From NCBI GenBank assembly GCA_963691715.1, contig OY829281.1, positions 2,170,001 through 2,234,000 of the forward strand: 64,000 nucleotides of DNA, written 5' to 3'. Origin of the DNA: HXMU1420-13 sp963691715 (GTDB taxonomy: Bacteria > Bacteroidota > Rhodothermia > Balneolales > Balneolaceae). The translations under genes were made by a program, and so were the position numbers. This document shows, piece after piece, positions 18,543 through 27,320 of this stretch (its first letter is position 1; every line of letters starts with the position of its first letter). The notes under the pieces were generated by a model. That model did no database searches. It worked only from the letters and a program-made list of their open reading frames with translations, and had not been told where the DNA came from.

Positions 18543-21500
18543 TCAGCTTTCCACTAACACCCAGCCTTGCTCATCAATAAGTCTTTTGGCTACTTTCCAT
18601 TTTATGGATTTCGTCTCACCCGTATTCATATTTTGTATGGTAACGACATCATTTCTACCAGGTTCTGCGACCACTGCCACTGGTTTTCTTTTTGTGTTAC
18701 CCATAGGCGGTTGTTTAGCCCCTTCTAAGGGTTTGCCAGATGTAGTTTGAAGACCCATTCCAGTAGAATCGGCTTGAGAAGCTTTCATTCTTGAGGTATC
18801 GTATCGTGACTTCTGTTGCTGTGCTTGCTTTAGTTGTCCCTCATTGGCTTGGGCTTCTGGAAAGGATTTCCAAATTTGAGAAATAGCCTCTTGATTAATC
18901 ATGTCCAATAACTGCTTGAACATATCAAAAGCTTCTTTTTTATACTCTAGCAAAGGGTTTTTCTGTGCAAATGACCGAAGTCCTATCCCTTCTTTCACAG
19001 AATCTAATTCTCGAAGGTGCTGCATCCATTTATCATCAATCACTGAAAGAACAGCACTCCGCTCTAGCGCCCTAGCTACTTCACGACCCTCATTTTCAAG
19101 CGCTGCTTCCACATCAACAATAACACGCATTCGGCGTAATCCGTCGGTAAATACGATTTGAACGCGATCTGGTCTTCGTTCTGGATCTGCTTCCGAAATA
19201 CGTTTCATCACCTCATAAAGAGGTTTGGCCATCATTTCTTCTTTACGGGCATAAACTTCTAATGCGCGATCTATGATTAATTCAGTGAGTGCGTCTTCCC
19301 CAAGTGATCGCCAGTGTTCCTGATCAAATTCAACATCAACCGCTAGCTGACGTAGTATTTCTTTGTGTAACCCTTCATAATCACCTGCCATCACATAATC
19401 ATCAACCAGCGATTCCACAAATTCCTCGAGCATGCCCAAGATATCCGTTCGTAGCTGATCACCCAGCAAAGCATGCTTTCGCCGTGCGTAAATTACATTT
19501 CTTTGATTGTTGAGTACATCATCATACTCAAGCTGACGCTTACGGATACTAAAGTTATTCTGCTCAACTTTAGATTGTGCTCGTTCAAGTGATTTTGTGA
19601 TCCATGGATGAGTTATTACTTCCCCTTCCTCAAAACTAAGTTTATCCATCACACCAGCTACCCGATCACTCATAAATAGCGACATTAATTTATCTTCTAA
19701 AGATACATAAAACTGTGATTCACCTAAATCTCCTTGGCGACCCGAACGGCCTCGTAACTGTAAATCTATTCGGCGTGATTCATGGCGCTCAGTACCAAGT
19801 ATGGCAAGTCCACCATTTTCTAGCACACTAGGGGCCAGTTTAATATCCGTACCACGCCCCGCCATGTTTGTAGCTACTGTTACCGCTCCTGGCTGGCCCG
19901 CTTGCTTAACAATTTCACTTTCACTGGCGTGTTGTTTGGCGTTTAAGACATTATGCTTAATACCAGCTCTTTTCAACATCCGGCTCATAGTTTCAGAAAC
20001 ATCCACACTGGTTGTTCCCACTAATACTGGCTGACCTTTTGTATGGTATTCTTGAATTTTTTTGATCGCAGCGTTGAATTTTTCTCGCTTTGTTTTGAAT
20101 ACCAGATCTTCTTGATCATCACGTTGAATAGGTCGATTGGTTGGGATTACAACAACATCTAATTCGTAGATCTCATTAAATTCTCCCTCCTCGGTTTCTG
20201 CCGTACCCGTCATCCCAGAAAGTTTGTTATACATCCTAAAATAATTTTGTAGGGTGATGGTGGCATATGTTTGCGTAGAAGCCTCAACCTTTACATTTTC
20301 TTTTGCTTCAATAGCCTGGTGTAAGCCGTCGGAATAACGACGACCTGATAACACACGTCCCGTATGTTCATCTACAATTTGAACCTTGCCATTTTGCACA
20401 ATGTATTCTTCTTCTTTGGCAAAATTGGTGTAGGCTTTAAGCAATTGATTCACCGTATGAATTCTGTCTCCACGTTCTGCAAATAATCGATGTAATTCGT
20501 TAAAACGTTTATCCCGTTCTTGTTGAATCTCTAGTTTAGTTTCAGAAATTTTATTCTCTTTATAGCTGTCACTAAATGCATCGTTATGTTCAATTTCAGC
20601 AACTTTTTCTTTTTCCAATTCTTCGATAGACTGTTCGATCAATGCTGTTTCTGATCCTAAATCTGGAATTACAAAGAAATCGGAGTCCTCTCCCTTTTTT
20701 GTTACAAATTCCCGTCCCTTCTCGGTCATCTCAATGGAATTCATTTTCATATCCACTGCATAGTACAAGTACTCATCTACAATGGGCATATTTTTAGCAT
20801 TATCCGCTAAGTAAAAGGCTTCTGTTTTCTGTATCATCTTTTGAATAGACGGCTCCTGAAGCATTTTTCGGAATCGCGTATTCTTTGGGAAACCTCGTTG
20901 AACTCTAAAGAGGGCAAGTCCCGCTTCTTCTTCGTTTTCATTTTTTAGGTGCTGTTGTGCTTCAGCAACTAACTGAGTGATTAATTTTTTCTGCGCATTC
21001 ACTAGAGCCTCGATACGGGGCTGCATATCTATGTACTTGTCTGACTTATTATCGTTTGGGACAGGACCAGAAATGATTAGAGGTGTTCTTGCCTCATCGA
21101 TAAGGATTGAATCAACCTCATCAATAATGGTGTAATTATGTTCTCGCTGTACCAATTGATCTTTATTGATCACCATGTTATCTCGGAGATAGTCGAACCC
21201 AAACTCGTTGTTCGTTCCGTAGGTGATATCTTTACGGTAGGCTTCGCGGCGAGCTTCTGTATTGGGATCATAATTGTCGATGCAGGCCACTTCTAAACCG
21301 TGGAATTTAAAGATGGGCTCATTCCACTCAGCATCACGTTTTGCCAGATAATTATTCACCGTAATTACATGCACCCCTTTTCCGGTAAGTGCATTGAGGT
21401 ATGCAGGAAAAATGGCAACTAGCGTTTTACCTTCCCCCGTACGCATCTCTGCGATTTTCCCTTGGTGAAGTACAATAGCTCCTACAAGTTGAACATCATA

Positions 21501-21932
21501 AGGAATCATATTCCAAGTAATTTCATCTCCAGCAACCTTCCAACTCTTACCGACAAATCGACGGCAGGTATCCTTCAATACTGCATAAGCTTCGGGCAAT
21601 ATGTCATTAAGAACATCTTCAATAATGTCCAGTTCTTCTTGTTCCAGTTGGTCGAGTTCTTCACCTAATCTTCTATTTTCGGTAGGGTTTAATTCCTCTA
21701 TATGTTCGAGGCGGGCTTTTATCTCTTTAATTTCAGCTCTTACTTCGGCTGTTGCCTCTTGGATTTTTTCTTTGAACCCTTGGGTCTTGGCCTGAAGCTC
21801 TTGATCACTCAATGACTCCATATCGGGCCCAAATGCCTTAATTTTATCTACAATGGGCTGAATGCCTTTAATATCTTTTTCGCTCTTTGAGCCAAACACT
21901 TTGGTGATTAGCTTTCCTACTTTATCTAACAT
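18543..21932 (-). CDS. secA: Preprotein translocase ATPase SecA
   Basis: Motor of the Sec translocon, pushing unfolded preproteins through SecYEG at the inner membrane. 1129 residues, longer than the roughly 900 of Escherichia coli because of an insertion after the first nucleotide-binding block, as is usual in this phylum. Visible: Walker A MRTGEGKTLVA, DEVDSILIDEARTPLI, the GRGTDIKL region and QLRGRSGRQGD of the second motor domain, then the helical scaffold. The usual zinc-binding C-terminal motif (GRNDPCPCGSG-type) is absent: after GRND the protein continues to a different basic tail ending GWVLVES. It stands alone, with no operon partner visible. Confidence 0.97.
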   Translation of the reverse strand: MLDKVGKLITKVFGSKSEKDIKGIQPIVDKIKAFGPDMESLSDQELQAKTQGFKEKIQEATAEVRAEIKEIKARLEHIEELNPTENRRLGEELDQLEQEELDIIEDVLNDILPEAYAVLKDTCRRFVGKSWKVAGDEITWNMIPYDVQLVGAIVLHQGKIAEMRTGEGKTLVAIFPAYLNALTGKGVHVITVNNYLAKRDAEWNEPIFKFHGLEVACIDNYDPNTEARREAYRKDITYGTNNEFGFDYLRDNMVINKDQLVQREHNYTIIDEVDSILIDEARTPLIISGPVPNDNKSDKYIDMQPRIEALVNAQKKLITQLVAEAQQHLKNENEEEAGLALFRVQRGFPKNTRFRKMLQEPSIQKMIQKTEAFYLADNAKNMPIVDEYLYYAVDMKMNSIEMTEKGREFVTKKGEDSDFFVIPDLGSETALIEQSIEELEKEKVAEIEHNDAFSDSYKENKISETKLEIQQERDKRFNELHRLFAERGDRIHTVNQLLKAYTNFAKEEEYIVQNGKVQIVDEHTGRVLSGRRYSDGLHQAIEAKENVKVEASTQTYATITLQNYFRMYNKLSGMTGTAETEEGEFNEIYELDVVVIPTNRPIQRDDQEDLVFKTKREKFNAAIKKIQEYHTKGQPVLVGTTSVDVSETMSRMLKRAGIKHNVLNAKQHASESEIVKQAGQPGAVTVATNMAGRGTDIKLAPSVLENGGLAILGTERHESRRIDLQLRGRSGRQGDLGESQFYVSLEDKLMSLFMSDRVAGVMDKLSFEEGEVITHPWITKSLERAQSKVEQNNFSIRKRQLEYDDVLNNQRNVIYARRKHALLGDQLRTDILGMLEEFVESLVDDYVMAGDYEGLHKEILRQLAVDVEFDQEHWRSLGEDALTELIIDRALEVYARKEEMMAKPLYEVMKRISEADPERRPDRVQIVFTDGLRRMRVIVDVEAALENEGREVARALERSAVLSVIDDKWMQHLRELDSVKEGIGLRSFAQKNPLLEYKKEAFDMFKQLLDMINQEAISQIWKSFPEAQANEGQLKQAQQQKSRYDTSRMKASQADSTGMGLQTTSGKPLEGAKQPPMGNTKRKPVAVVAEPGRNDVVTIQNMNTGETKSIKWKVAKRLIDEQGWVLVES

Positions 21933-22476
21933 AGTCTCGCTTGGAGTGGATAATTTGGTTAAAACAATGAAAGTTAACCTTTAATCGAAGGTGGTTCAAC
22001 TTTTCACCGTATTTCTTGTCAAATATTACGCCATAACTATATTTGTGACAAATTGATTCGTGGGTGTGCAGCTCGTTCTTAGACTACATTCGTACCACCC
22101 CACCCTGTTTCTAATTGTTACAAAAGAACGGACTTTGATACAGAGAAAGAATGTTTGTTTATTTCCACTCCATTATTGGAGACGAATTCGCATCAAATAC
22201 ATCATATAAACATAATACATAATCACCCCTTGATTAAGCTTAGGAATAGATTTCATGGTATATCAAAGAGGTTAAGACTCCTTTCCCGATGAATCGGGAT
22301 CGGACTGACTCTAGAGAGAGAATGGTATATAAGCCGTACAACGACAAAGCTTACAAACTAACATTACCGTCATTCCCACGAAAGTGGGAATCTCGATGCT
22401 TAAACAAACCTACTCAATAAAAAGATGATTTTTTTACCGCATTATTATGCTTATGTTGAAGCTTAATAATAAATTA
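21933..22476. repeat. Non-coding region with a dispersed REP-like hairpin
   Basis: No gene is evident in this stretch upstream of secA. It contains a perfect small hairpin at 22372-22391: ATTCCCAC, loop GAAA, GTGGGAAT, closely related to the palindromes clustered at 28.9-30.2 kb. A second small one, CCCGA TGAA TCGGG, lies near 22284-22297. The secA promoter must also be here, at its right side relative to secA. Confidence 0.55.
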
Positions 22477-22519
22477 ATTTTATTCAGTTTATCATTATAA
22501 ATAAGTAGGATAAACTGAA
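22477..22519. repeat. 14-bp perfect inverted repeat upstream of the cassette-like array
   Basis: TTATTCAGTTTATC (22477-22490) and its exact reverse complement (22506-22519) flank a 15-base loop. No T-run follows. Its position before the first attC-like repeat makes it a candidate part of a boundary or control element; nothing more can be said. Confidence 0.5.
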
Positions 22520-22573
22520 TAATACTTAAAGATACAATAGGGATAAAGTGAACTGAGTTCAGTTTACCATTTT

Positions 22574-22701
22574 GTTGGAGAAGAATTCGCTCCGCTCCTC
22601 TTCTCCAACGTGCCGGGCTAAGTTCAGGAGTTGCGTAGCAACTCATCCCAACCCTCACTAAATTCAATAGGTAAAACCAACTGAACTTAGCCCGGCACGT
22701 T
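22574..22701. repeat. attC-like cassette-boundary repeat A
   Basis: Two nested palindromes. The outer one has perfect 21-bp arms, 22607-22627 and 22681-22701, beginning AACGTGCCGGGCTAAG and ending CCCGGCACGTT. Between the arms lies a small GAGTTGC/GCAACTC hairpin and the conserved core CAACTCATCCCAAC. An 11-bp perfect repeat (GTTGGAGAAGA, 22574-22584; reverse complement 22599-22609) overlaps the left arm. The layout, AAC at the left end and GTT at the right with a gene start 11 bp later, matches integron attC sites (RYYYAAC ... GTTRRRY), though the outer R-box bases fit only partly. Related copies are at 23570, 24711 and 25966. Confidence 0.6.
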
Positions 22702-22711
22702 AACCACAATA

Positions 22712-23560
22712 ATGAAAAAACTACTTCACATAATACTTGGATTATTCATAACAGGATGTTCTTCACAACCAATAGTTTTGACTGAAAGTCGATACACAAA
22801 AAAGTACATCAAGGTTATGGAAAAGAAGTATCCTAAAGTAACCTATGAAATAGTTGAACCATTAGTGCTCAAAGCAACTTACGGAGAAGATGGAGAAGTA
22901 ACTCATTATTTGGACAACTCATATCGCGAATACAAACTTGACCCAAAAAAAATAGATGAAGTCATAGAAAGATATGCCAATGCTTCAGGCGATGTTTTTA
23001 ACAAAAGCAAAGAAATAAACGTCGATAGAATTGTTCCAATTATTAAACCAAGTGACTATTTTGAACAATTAAAATCACTTGGGAATTCTGTTGCAGACTA
23101 TAAAGTACCAGAATTAATTTGGGAACCTTACAACGAGGACTTGATTATAGTTTACGCAGAGGACAGAGAAGAAAGCATCCATTATTTTAACCAAGAGGAA
23201 TTTGAAAAACTTCAAATTTCAAAAGACACGCTTTTGGAATTTTCAGTTAATAACCTAAACAATGTATTACCTAAAATTGAGAAAGTTGGAGAGAATGGAA
23301 ATTTCGCACTGATTGCAGGTGGTGATTATGAAGTTAGTTTAATGTTAATAACTGGCATTTGGACTAAAAAAAACTTTGATGTGAACGGAGAAATTGTAAT
23401 AGCAATTCCAAATCGTGATTTAGTTTTCATTACAGGTTCAAATGACAAAGAAGCAATTGAAAAACTAAAAGGGACTGTCAAAGAAAATTTTGAAACTGGA
23501 AATCATTTTATTTCGACCAATTTTTATAAGTGGAATGGAAAAAAGTTTGAAAAAATATAA
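22712..23560 (+). CDS. DUF1444-like lipoprotein
   Basis: 282 residues. Signal peptide MKKLLHIILGLFITGCSS with lipobox Cys about residue 16. The rest resembles the YtpQ/DUF1444 family: a central ISKDTLLEFSVNNLNNVLPKIE segment, then GGDYEVSLMLI and the hallmark VIAIPNRDLVFITGSND. No biochemical function is known for that family. The gene begins 11 bp after repeat A and ends 10 bp before repeat B, so it fills the unit between two repeats, like an integron cassette. Confidence is good for lipoprotein and gene, moderate for the family name. Confidence 0.7.
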   Translation: MKKLLHIILGLFITGCSSQPIVLTESRYTKKYIKVMEKKYPKVTYEIVEPLVLKATYGEDGEVTHYLDNSYREYKLDPKKIDEVIERYANASGDVFNKSKEINVDRIVPIIKPSDYFEQLKSLGNSVADYKVPELIWEPYNEDLIIVYAEDREESIHYFNQEEFEKLQISKDTLLEFSVNNLNNVLPKIEKVGENGNFALIAGGDYEVSLMLITGIWTKKNFDVNGEIVIAIPNRDLVFITGSNDKEAIEKLKGTVKENFETGNHFISTNFYKWNGKKFEKI

Positions 23561-23569
23561 AATTACAGT

Positions 23570-23739
23570 GGCTAACAATGGCTATAAGTAATTGCTTGTC
23601 CTCGCCTACTTCTGAAAATCCGCGAGGATTTTCAATTTAGTTTGTACTTGCAAAATTAAGTGCTAACTCACGCAACTCATCCCAACTTGGGCTAAATTAC
23701 AATAGTAAACCCACTGTAGGTAGCTCAGTCACGTTGGCA
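23570..23739. repeat. attC-like cassette-boundary repeat B (longer, divergent form)
   Basis: Starts with GGCTAAC (23570-23576) ten bases after a stop codon and ends with CACGTTGGCAG (GTT at 23733-23735). It contains a perfect GNRA-loop hairpin, GAAAATCC GCGA GGATTTTC (23614-23633), and the CAACTCATCCCAACTTGGGC core shared with copies A, C and D. A second GTTGGCTAA follows at 23753, so the true boundary could be either. The arms pair less well than in copy A. Confidence 0.5.
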
Positions 23740-23785
23740 GTAATTCAAAATCGTTGGCTAATTATAGACTAAATGAAATACCAAA

Positions 23786-24262
23786 ATGAAAATCACTAAG
23801 AAAAGTTTCACCATAAATCTCATAGCAATCATCGGATCGGGGGCCTATCTGGGAAATCTTATTAACATGGGGTTGGCCCACGCACCTTATTGGCAATCTC
23901 TCGATTCAGAATCCTTTATAGCAGATTTTACCTTGAAATTCCCATTACTCCTGACAACATTACCCTTGACCATGATTCCATCCATTATTGGAGTTGTCAC
24001 TTGCTTTATTTGGTATAGAAAAACTAAAGCTGGGAAATCATGGAGGATTGCCTTTTACGGAGTAATTGCAGGATTCATAATTTCAGCCATTTACCATATC
24101 CCAACAAACTTCAGCTTTTTAGGAGGGGACTTCACGCAAGAGGCAACCGCCATAAGACTTCAATGGTGGGTCAACTTACATTGGGTTAGAACCGTGTTTG
24201 CGTTGCTAACTGCTGTTTATTCTGTGCTCGGTTTCAAAATAACCATTGAAGCCAAACTCTAA
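23786..24262 (+). CDS. DUF1772-like four-helix membrane protein
   Basis: 158 residues with four predicted transmembrane helices and no signal peptide. The overall plan fits DUF1772 (anthrone-oxygenase-like): an N-terminal helix with GSGAYLGNLI, a central helix pair around MIPSIIGVVTCFIWY, and a final helix preceded by LQWWVNLHWVRTVFALL, where the W-x2-LHWVR pattern is typical. Members are often annotated only as membrane proteins; some oxidise polyketides. It lies in the unit between repeats B and C, together with the small lipoprotein gene that follows after 48 bp. Confidence 0.65.
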   Translation: MKITKKSFTINLIAIIGSGAYLGNLINMGLAHAPYWQSLDSESFIADFTLKFPLLLTTLPLTMIPSIIGVVTCFIWYRKTKAGKSWRIAFYGVIAGFIISAIYHIPTNFSFLGGDFTQEATAIRLQWWVNLHWVRTVFALLTAVYSVLGFKITIEAKL

Positions 24263-24310
24263 AAATCAATCCATCTGAAATATAAACTCGTTTAAATCGT
24301 TTCAACAAAC

Positions 24311-24706
24311 ATGGAAAAAAAGAATTTTGTTTTAATGATTTCAATATTATTAACTGTTGTGCTGTTCTTTAGCTGTACTGATAAAAGTGAATATTATTAC
24401 GTTACTGAATATGTTATTGCCGTAAATTCACCAACAACAGGAATGGTTAATGAAACCTCAAATATTGAAGTTTTATTTAGGATCAGTGGTAGTTCCTGTT
24501 ACAAATCTGCGGAATTTATTGACTCTTCAAATGGAAATTCACGAAACATTGAAATTGTAGCAAAATATGAAGGCGACGTTTGTACTTTTGATGCTCCAAT
24601 TGAAACGATTACGTATCAATTTATAACAAACAATGTTGGTGATTAGGAATTGAAGTTTAAATCGAGTCCTACTGAGTTTATTACCATAAATTTAACAATT
24701 AATTAA
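24311..24706 (+). pseudogene. Small lipoprotein gene interrupted by an in-frame TAG
   Basis: The frame starts MEKKNFVLMISILLTVVLFFSC (lipobox Cys about residue 22) and stops after 111 codons at TAG 24644-24646. The same frame then continues ELKFKSSPTEFITINLTIN and ends at TAA 24704-24706. The continuation has the beta-strand pattern (x-L-K-F, F-I-T-I-N-L) that would complete the domain, and the truncated protein ends abruptly after QFITNNVGD. A nonsense mutation is therefore likely. I do not recognise the family; many small lipoproteins of this phylum look similar. Confidence 0.6.
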
Positions 24707-24710
24707 AAAA

Positions 24711-24787
24711 AGTTGCGGAGCAACTCATCCCAATTTGGGCTAAAGTACAATGGTAAAACCATTGTACTTAGCCCAGCAACGTTGGAA
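24711..24787. repeat. attC-like cassette-boundary repeat C (left arm missing)
   Basis: Contains AGTTGC GGA GCAACT, the shared CAACTCATCCCAA core, and then arms GGGCTAAAGTACAATGGT (24738-24755) and ACCATTGTACTTAGCCC (24758-24774), complementary apart from one extra T. It ends CAACGTTGGAAGC, giving a right-hand GTTGG box. The AACGTG...GGGCTAAG left arm of copies A and D is missing, so this copy is truncated. The next gene starts about 16 bp downstream. Confidence 0.55.
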
Positions 24788-24799
24788 GCAAATAAAAAA

Positions 24800-25624
24800 A
24801 TGAGACATCTATTTCAATTATTTACGGTAATCCTCTTTTTTTCATGTAGCGTAAATGAAGAGCCTCATGAACAGATTAACCAAGATGCTCTTGTATCAGC
24901 TTTTTTTGGACTTGATAATGCACTACCAAGTCTATTGTGTAATCAACCAGGAAGCCTTCTAGATGGTATGCCTGTTAATTTTAAATTCCCAGTAGATATA
25001 GCCACCTTGTCAGAATCTGATTTTGAAGTTGTAGATAGCCTTGGAAATAAACACATCCCAATGTGTGCTCTTTTAGCACCCGCTAATGAAAACGGAGAAA
25101 ATCGAACCGTGCTTCTGTTAGGTGAATTTGGTAACGCTGTTACCAATCCACCTGTTGAAGTTAGAGTTATAGGGGATTTATTTACAACCGATACTTTATC
25201 CGGAGAGTCCGCTTGTTCAAAAATCATAAACCTAAACGGAATCACTACCAAGAATGTAATTCCCCTTGCTGATGGACCAAGTTTATTCTTTGCCCAAAGA
25301 ATTGATGGCACTCTGAATGAGTGTAATTTAGGTACACAAACGATTCAAGTTGCTTGGAATGGTGGCATTACACCGTATATAAGTGGTGATACCGAATCTG
25401 ACTTATTTCAGTATTATATTGGCTATTCTGACAGTTCTGGAGTTCTAATTCCACATGTACCTATTTCTATAGCAGATATAAATGACAACGACAACTTTCA
25501 CCAACTTTGTTTTTCTACAAGTGATGAAATTGTTAAAATTTCAATGATAGCTAACACGGTAGAAGACCCAAACCATGACTCAAATTTATACAGCGAAATT
25601 GATGTTCGTTCCTGCACTCCTTAG
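24800..25624 (+). CDS. Lipoprotein of unknown function, possibly truncated by TAG
   Basis: 274 residues from ATG 24800 (MRHLFQLFTVILFFSC, lipobox Cys at residue 16). The upstream TTG start at 24713 lies inside repeat C and is rejected. The exported part shows an early Ig-like strand pattern (LLDGMPVNFKFPVDIATLSESDFEVVD broken into strands) and several paired Cys residues, and ends VRSCTP at TAG 25622-25624. The same frame continues open to 25900, so the stop may be a later mutation. I do not recognise a family. It is the only gene between repeats C and D. Confidence 0.6.
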   Translation: MRHLFQLFTVILFFSCSVNEEPHEQINQDALVSAFFGLDNALPSLLCNQPGSLLDGMPVNFKFPVDIATLSESDFEVVDSLGNKHIPMCALLAPANENGENRTVLLLGEFGNAVTNPPVEVRVIGDLFTTDTLSGESACSKIINLNGITTKNVIPLADGPSLFFAQRIDGTLNECNLGTQTIQVAWNGGITPYISGDTESDLFQYYIGYSDSSGVLIPHVPISIADINDNDNFHQLCFSTSDEIVKISMIANTVEDPNHDSNLYSEIDVRSCTP

Positions 25625-25900
25625 ACAAGTATTGAAGAAAGTCATTTCGTAAAAGGGTATAAAATTTATCCGAATCTGTTCTCAGATAAAATTTTCGTTG
25701 AGAATCTGCCTGGTAATGAATACTTCATCGTTTGTGACTTCTTAGGGCGAAATATTACTGAAGGCAAATATGTTGGTATTGAACCAGTAGGAAATGGAAT
25801 TTGGAGCGTATATTATAGAAATATATTTTTAGGCTTCTTTGATGAAACTAAACTAAGAAATAAAGATCAACATGCAAGGTTAGAGACCAATTTAGTGTAA
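25625..25900 (+). pseudogene. In-frame continuation: T9SS-tail-like and transposase-tail-like remnant
   Basis: Directly after the TAG at 25622 the frame stays open for 91 codons. The first half, FVKGYKIYPNLFSDKIFVEN and FLGRNITEGKYVG, looks like a type A T9SS sorting domain with Pro lost from YPNP. The second half, NGIWSVYYRNIFLGFFDETK, resembles the C-terminus of IS481-type transposases. This could be the former 3' end of the lipoprotein gene or a patchwork of gene fragments. There is no start codon of its own with a plausible leader. The family resemblance is by eye and moderate only. Confidence 0.4.
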
Positions 25901-25965
25901 ACCCTAATCTTTAACTTGTGTAAAGCCTGTGTCTTAATGAACTATTCGCTCCGCTTATCTTCTCC

Positions 25966-26063
25966 AACGTGGCTGGGCTAAGTACAAAAGTTGCGTAGCA
26001 ACTCATCCCAACTTGGGCTACATTCAATGGTAAACCCATTTTAGGTAATACAGCCACGTTAGC
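25966..26063. repeat. attC-like cassette-boundary repeat D
   Basis: Left arm AACGTGGCTG (25966-25975) pairs perfectly with CAGCCACGTT (26051-26060); inside are the AGTTGCGTAGCAACT hairpin and the CAACTCATCCCAACTTGGGC core, both shared with A, B and C. Upstream lies the ATTCGCTCCGCT...TCTTCTCC block that is also present before copy A. The gene that follows starts at 26087, 24 bp after the right-hand GTT. Confidence 0.6.
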
Positions 26064-26086
26064 TATTCATAAAAAAGAAAAAGCAA

Positions 26087-27307
26087 TTGCAAGTAAACAA
26101 ATCAAATATCAAAAAAATCAATAAGGCACTTGGTGAATTAGCCAAGAGATATGAACTAATTGGTGAATATTATGAAGATAAACCAAGTGATTATGAAGTT
26201 AAAATTGGAGATACTGAAATTCTTATTCCATTTCCATATGATTCTAAATCAATTCACAAAATAGAAGAATTCTCACGTCTTATAGAAGAATTTGATTCAG
26301 TTAAAATTAAGGACAGAAATAAAACCATAACAAAAAGATTTACGCAAAGAGTAATTGGGAGTGACTCAGGAATTATAGAGTATCTTTTAAGTGAATCAAA
26401 TTTTGAAGTTACAACAAGTGAAGGGATTAAGATTAGATTGGTTTCTTCTCCAATCCTAATTGGAATTGCTGCAATGGAATTAGGAGAGTATGATAAATAC
26501 TCCCCACCATGTTCATCATATATAGCAGTTGAAATTGAATATATAAGAGAAGATAAAAGATTAAGCGAAGAAAAAGAAAACAAATTGCTACAGTCATATT
26601 TTTTCGAATTAGCAAATAAGCTTCATACAAGCGTAGGTTTTACTCAGGTAAGCGAAACTGTATTTTATGGAACTGATGAAGACGAAGAAGCAGAATTAGA
26701 AATCCCCGAACTAAATGGAATTGAAGAATTTAATGTGGGAATGGAGATATATTCAAAAGCAATTCGACCTCTTAATGAAGATATTCGATTGTTATATTTC
26801 TATAAGATTCTTGAATACTTTGCACCAGTTGTTGTTAAGATTAAAGCAAATGAGAGATTAAGAACCAAGTTAGATTCTCCGAAAGCATTCAAACCTGATG
26901 CTGATTTCCTACAATCTATTTATAAACTAACAAGAAAATTTGACGAAGATTTAAAAGATAAAGATTTAGTGAAAGCAGTATTTAGAGAATGCTTCGACAT
27001 AATTGATTTGTTTGAATATCTTCCAAAATCTTTAAAGAAAAGAATCAGAGGACAATTAAAAGAGAAAAATATTTCATATGAATTAAGTGAAGAGAAAATG
27101 ACGATTGCAGCGAATATGCTTGGGGGAATTGTTTATAGTACAAGAAATTCAATAGTACATGCAAAATCAAATTATGAAACAGATAAAAATGAATGTGCAA
27201 TAGAAGATTTACCTGAACTGAATAATTTTCTCAAACATGCATGTTACAGTACAATAAAATGGTATAACAGATTACCAAATCATTTGAAAATAGAAAATGA
27301 GAGCTAA
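26087..27307 (+). CDS. Hypothetical protein with C-terminal HEPN-like RxxxxH motif
   Basis: 406 residues, no signal peptide or membrane segment, rich in Lys and Glu. No ATG exists near the 5' end; TTG 26087, preceded by a purine-rich stretch, is the best start, with an in-frame TAG at 26060. The C-terminal region is helical and contains YSTRNSIVHAKSNY (about residues 350-363), in which Arg and His are spaced as in the Rx4-6H motif of HEPN ribonucleases and of ApeA-type defence proteins. The N-terminal half is mixed alpha/beta and unrecognised. It lies directly downstream of repeat D, as the last gene of the cassette-like array. A defence or RNA-cutting role is a guess. Confidence 0.6.
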   Translation: MQVNKSNIKKINKALGELAKRYELIGEYYEDKPSDYEVKIGDTEILIPFPYDSKSIHKIEEFSRLIEEFDSVKIKDRNKTITKRFTQRVIGSDSGIIEYLLSESNFEVTTSEGIKIRLVSSPILIGIAAMELGEYDKYSPPCSSYIAVEIEYIREDKRLSEEKENKLLQSYFFELANKLHTSVGFTQVSETVFYGTDEDEEAELEIPELNGIEEFNVGMEIYSKAIRPLNEDIRLLYFYKILEYFAPVVVKIKANERLRTKLDSPKAFKPDADFLQSIYKLTRKFDEDLKDKDLVKAVFRECFDIIDLFEYLPKSLKKRIRGQLKEKNISYELSEEKMTIAANMLGGIVYSTRNSIVHAKSNYETDKNECAIEDLPELNNFLKHACYSTIKWYNRLPNHLKIENES

Positions 27308-27320
27308 AAATGGCTAAAAA

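Noticed and set aside
21933..22606. Integrase or other recombinase gene upstream of the cassette-like array
   Set aside because: No open frame of sufficient length exists in this stretch on either strand.
22434..22709. 91-residue minus-strand ORF
   Set aside because: It is made of the inverted repeats of region A, which read open on both strands, and has no coding character.
24644..25624. TAG recoding as an amino acid in this organism
   Set aside because: TAG ends normal genes such as 4316-5380 and the HU gene at 43825-44103, so it is a stop here.
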